Position numbers and translations under genes: made by a program
Assembly: GCA_040381535.1 (NCBI GenBank)
Contig: JBEIHF010000033.1
Coordinates: 1-13,906, forward strand
Length of the DNA: 13,906 nucleotides
Reading direction: 5' to 3'
DNA from: Micavibrio_A sp040381535
Lineage (GTDB): Bacteria; Pseudomonadota; Alphaproteobacteria; Micavibrionales; Micavibrionaceae
Notes under the pieces: generated by a model
Database searches by the model: none
Told to the model about the DNA's origin: nothing
Seen by the model: only the letters and a program-made list of their open reading frames with translations
In this document: positions 13,822 to 13,906 of the stretch, piece by piece
Position numbering within the stretch: position 1 is the first letter of the stretch
Layout: every line of letters begins with the position of its first letter

Positions 13822-13872
13822 ATGGCGCAGTATGAGCATTTGCCGATTTATAAACTGACCTACCCCCTATAA
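13822..13872 (+). pseudogene. avd: avd-like DGR accessory gene, 5' end only, interrupted
   Basis: ATG13822 begins MAQYEHLPIYK, the typical opening of Avd-type four-helix-bundle accessory proteins of DGRs (Y-x-H-L-P-I-Y-K), which bind the reverse transcriptase. After codon 11 the sequence changes to an IS-like end (TGACCTACCCCC at 13856) and the frame stops at TAA13870 after five foreign codons. The rest of the gene may continue beyond the insertion outside the window. The match is only 11 residues long, so it rests heavily on its position right behind a DUF1566 target gene. Confidence 0.6.
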
Positions 13873-13906
13873 TCCGGTCCAGATTCAGGTTAGCAGTTAA
13901 CCAGAA
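13856..13906. mobile_element. Probable terminus of an IS3-family element, running off the window
   Basis: The coding match to Avd ends where TGACCTACCCCCTATAATCC begins. A TGA-started, C-run-rich end followed by CCGGTCC resembles terminal inverted repeats of several IS3-family elements, recalled from general knowledge and not checked. No transposase codons fit inside the remaining 50 bases. The other end, and any target-site duplication, lie outside the window. Confidence 0.5.

Overview
The window most likely comes from an alphaproteobacterium. The basis is a HIG1-like small membrane protein gene directly before etfB-etfA, a tlpA gene divergent from a small lipoprotein gene plus lysA, and an MJ0042-type zinc-ribbon membrane protein. 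Rhodospirillales or Micavibrionales would fit, but the rank below class is a guess. Base composition is moderate in the first 7.4 kb and visibly more A+T-rich after that.

Positions 1-7426 are ordinary chromosomal backbone. First comes a HIG1-like protein followed by both subunits of electron transfer flavoprotein (etfB, etfA), which pass electrons from acyl-CoA and related dehydrogenases to the quinone pool. Next is a decayed DHFR-like (RibD C-terminal domain) reductase gene with a frameshift and a premature stop. A minus-strand pair encodes a TlpA-type membrane-anchored thioredoxin and a 430-residue pentapeptide-repeat protein. On the plus strand a 48-residue lipoprotein of LptM type sits 3 bp before lysA (diaminopimelate decarboxylase, last step of lysine synthesis). 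A second minus-strand pair encodes a zinc-ribbon membrane protein and a PAP2 phosphatase whose 3' end overlaps that of lysA.

Positions 7427-12911 are an accessory region built around related tyrosine recombinases: one intact copy (7603-8886), a truncated near-identical 5' copy (10945-11077) and a second intact, diverged paralog (11429-12697). Between them lie a lone IS3-type OrfA-like gene, an AAA ATPase with a DUF4143 nuclease-like domain, and an 81-codon remnant of a sterol desaturase/fatty-acid hydroxylase gene fused by recombination to the truncated integrase. Both intact integrases are preceded by the same DNA architecture: four heptamers at spacings 11/39/11 bp with a shared AATCAAG(N3)TTA block at the same offset. 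This looks like a recombinase-binding or attachment region. An unidentified 65-codon coding remnant follows the second integrase.

Positions 13170-13906 look like the start of a diversity-generating retroelement (DGR). A 190-residue DUF1566/C-type-lectin-like protein has a C-terminal segment that resembles a DGR variable region. It is followed by a GC-rich hairpin, and then by the first 11 codons of an avd-like accessory gene (MAQYEHLPIYK). That gene is cut by what appears to be the end of an IS3-family element running off the window. No reverse transcriptase and no template repeat lie inside the window, so whether the DGR still works is unknown.
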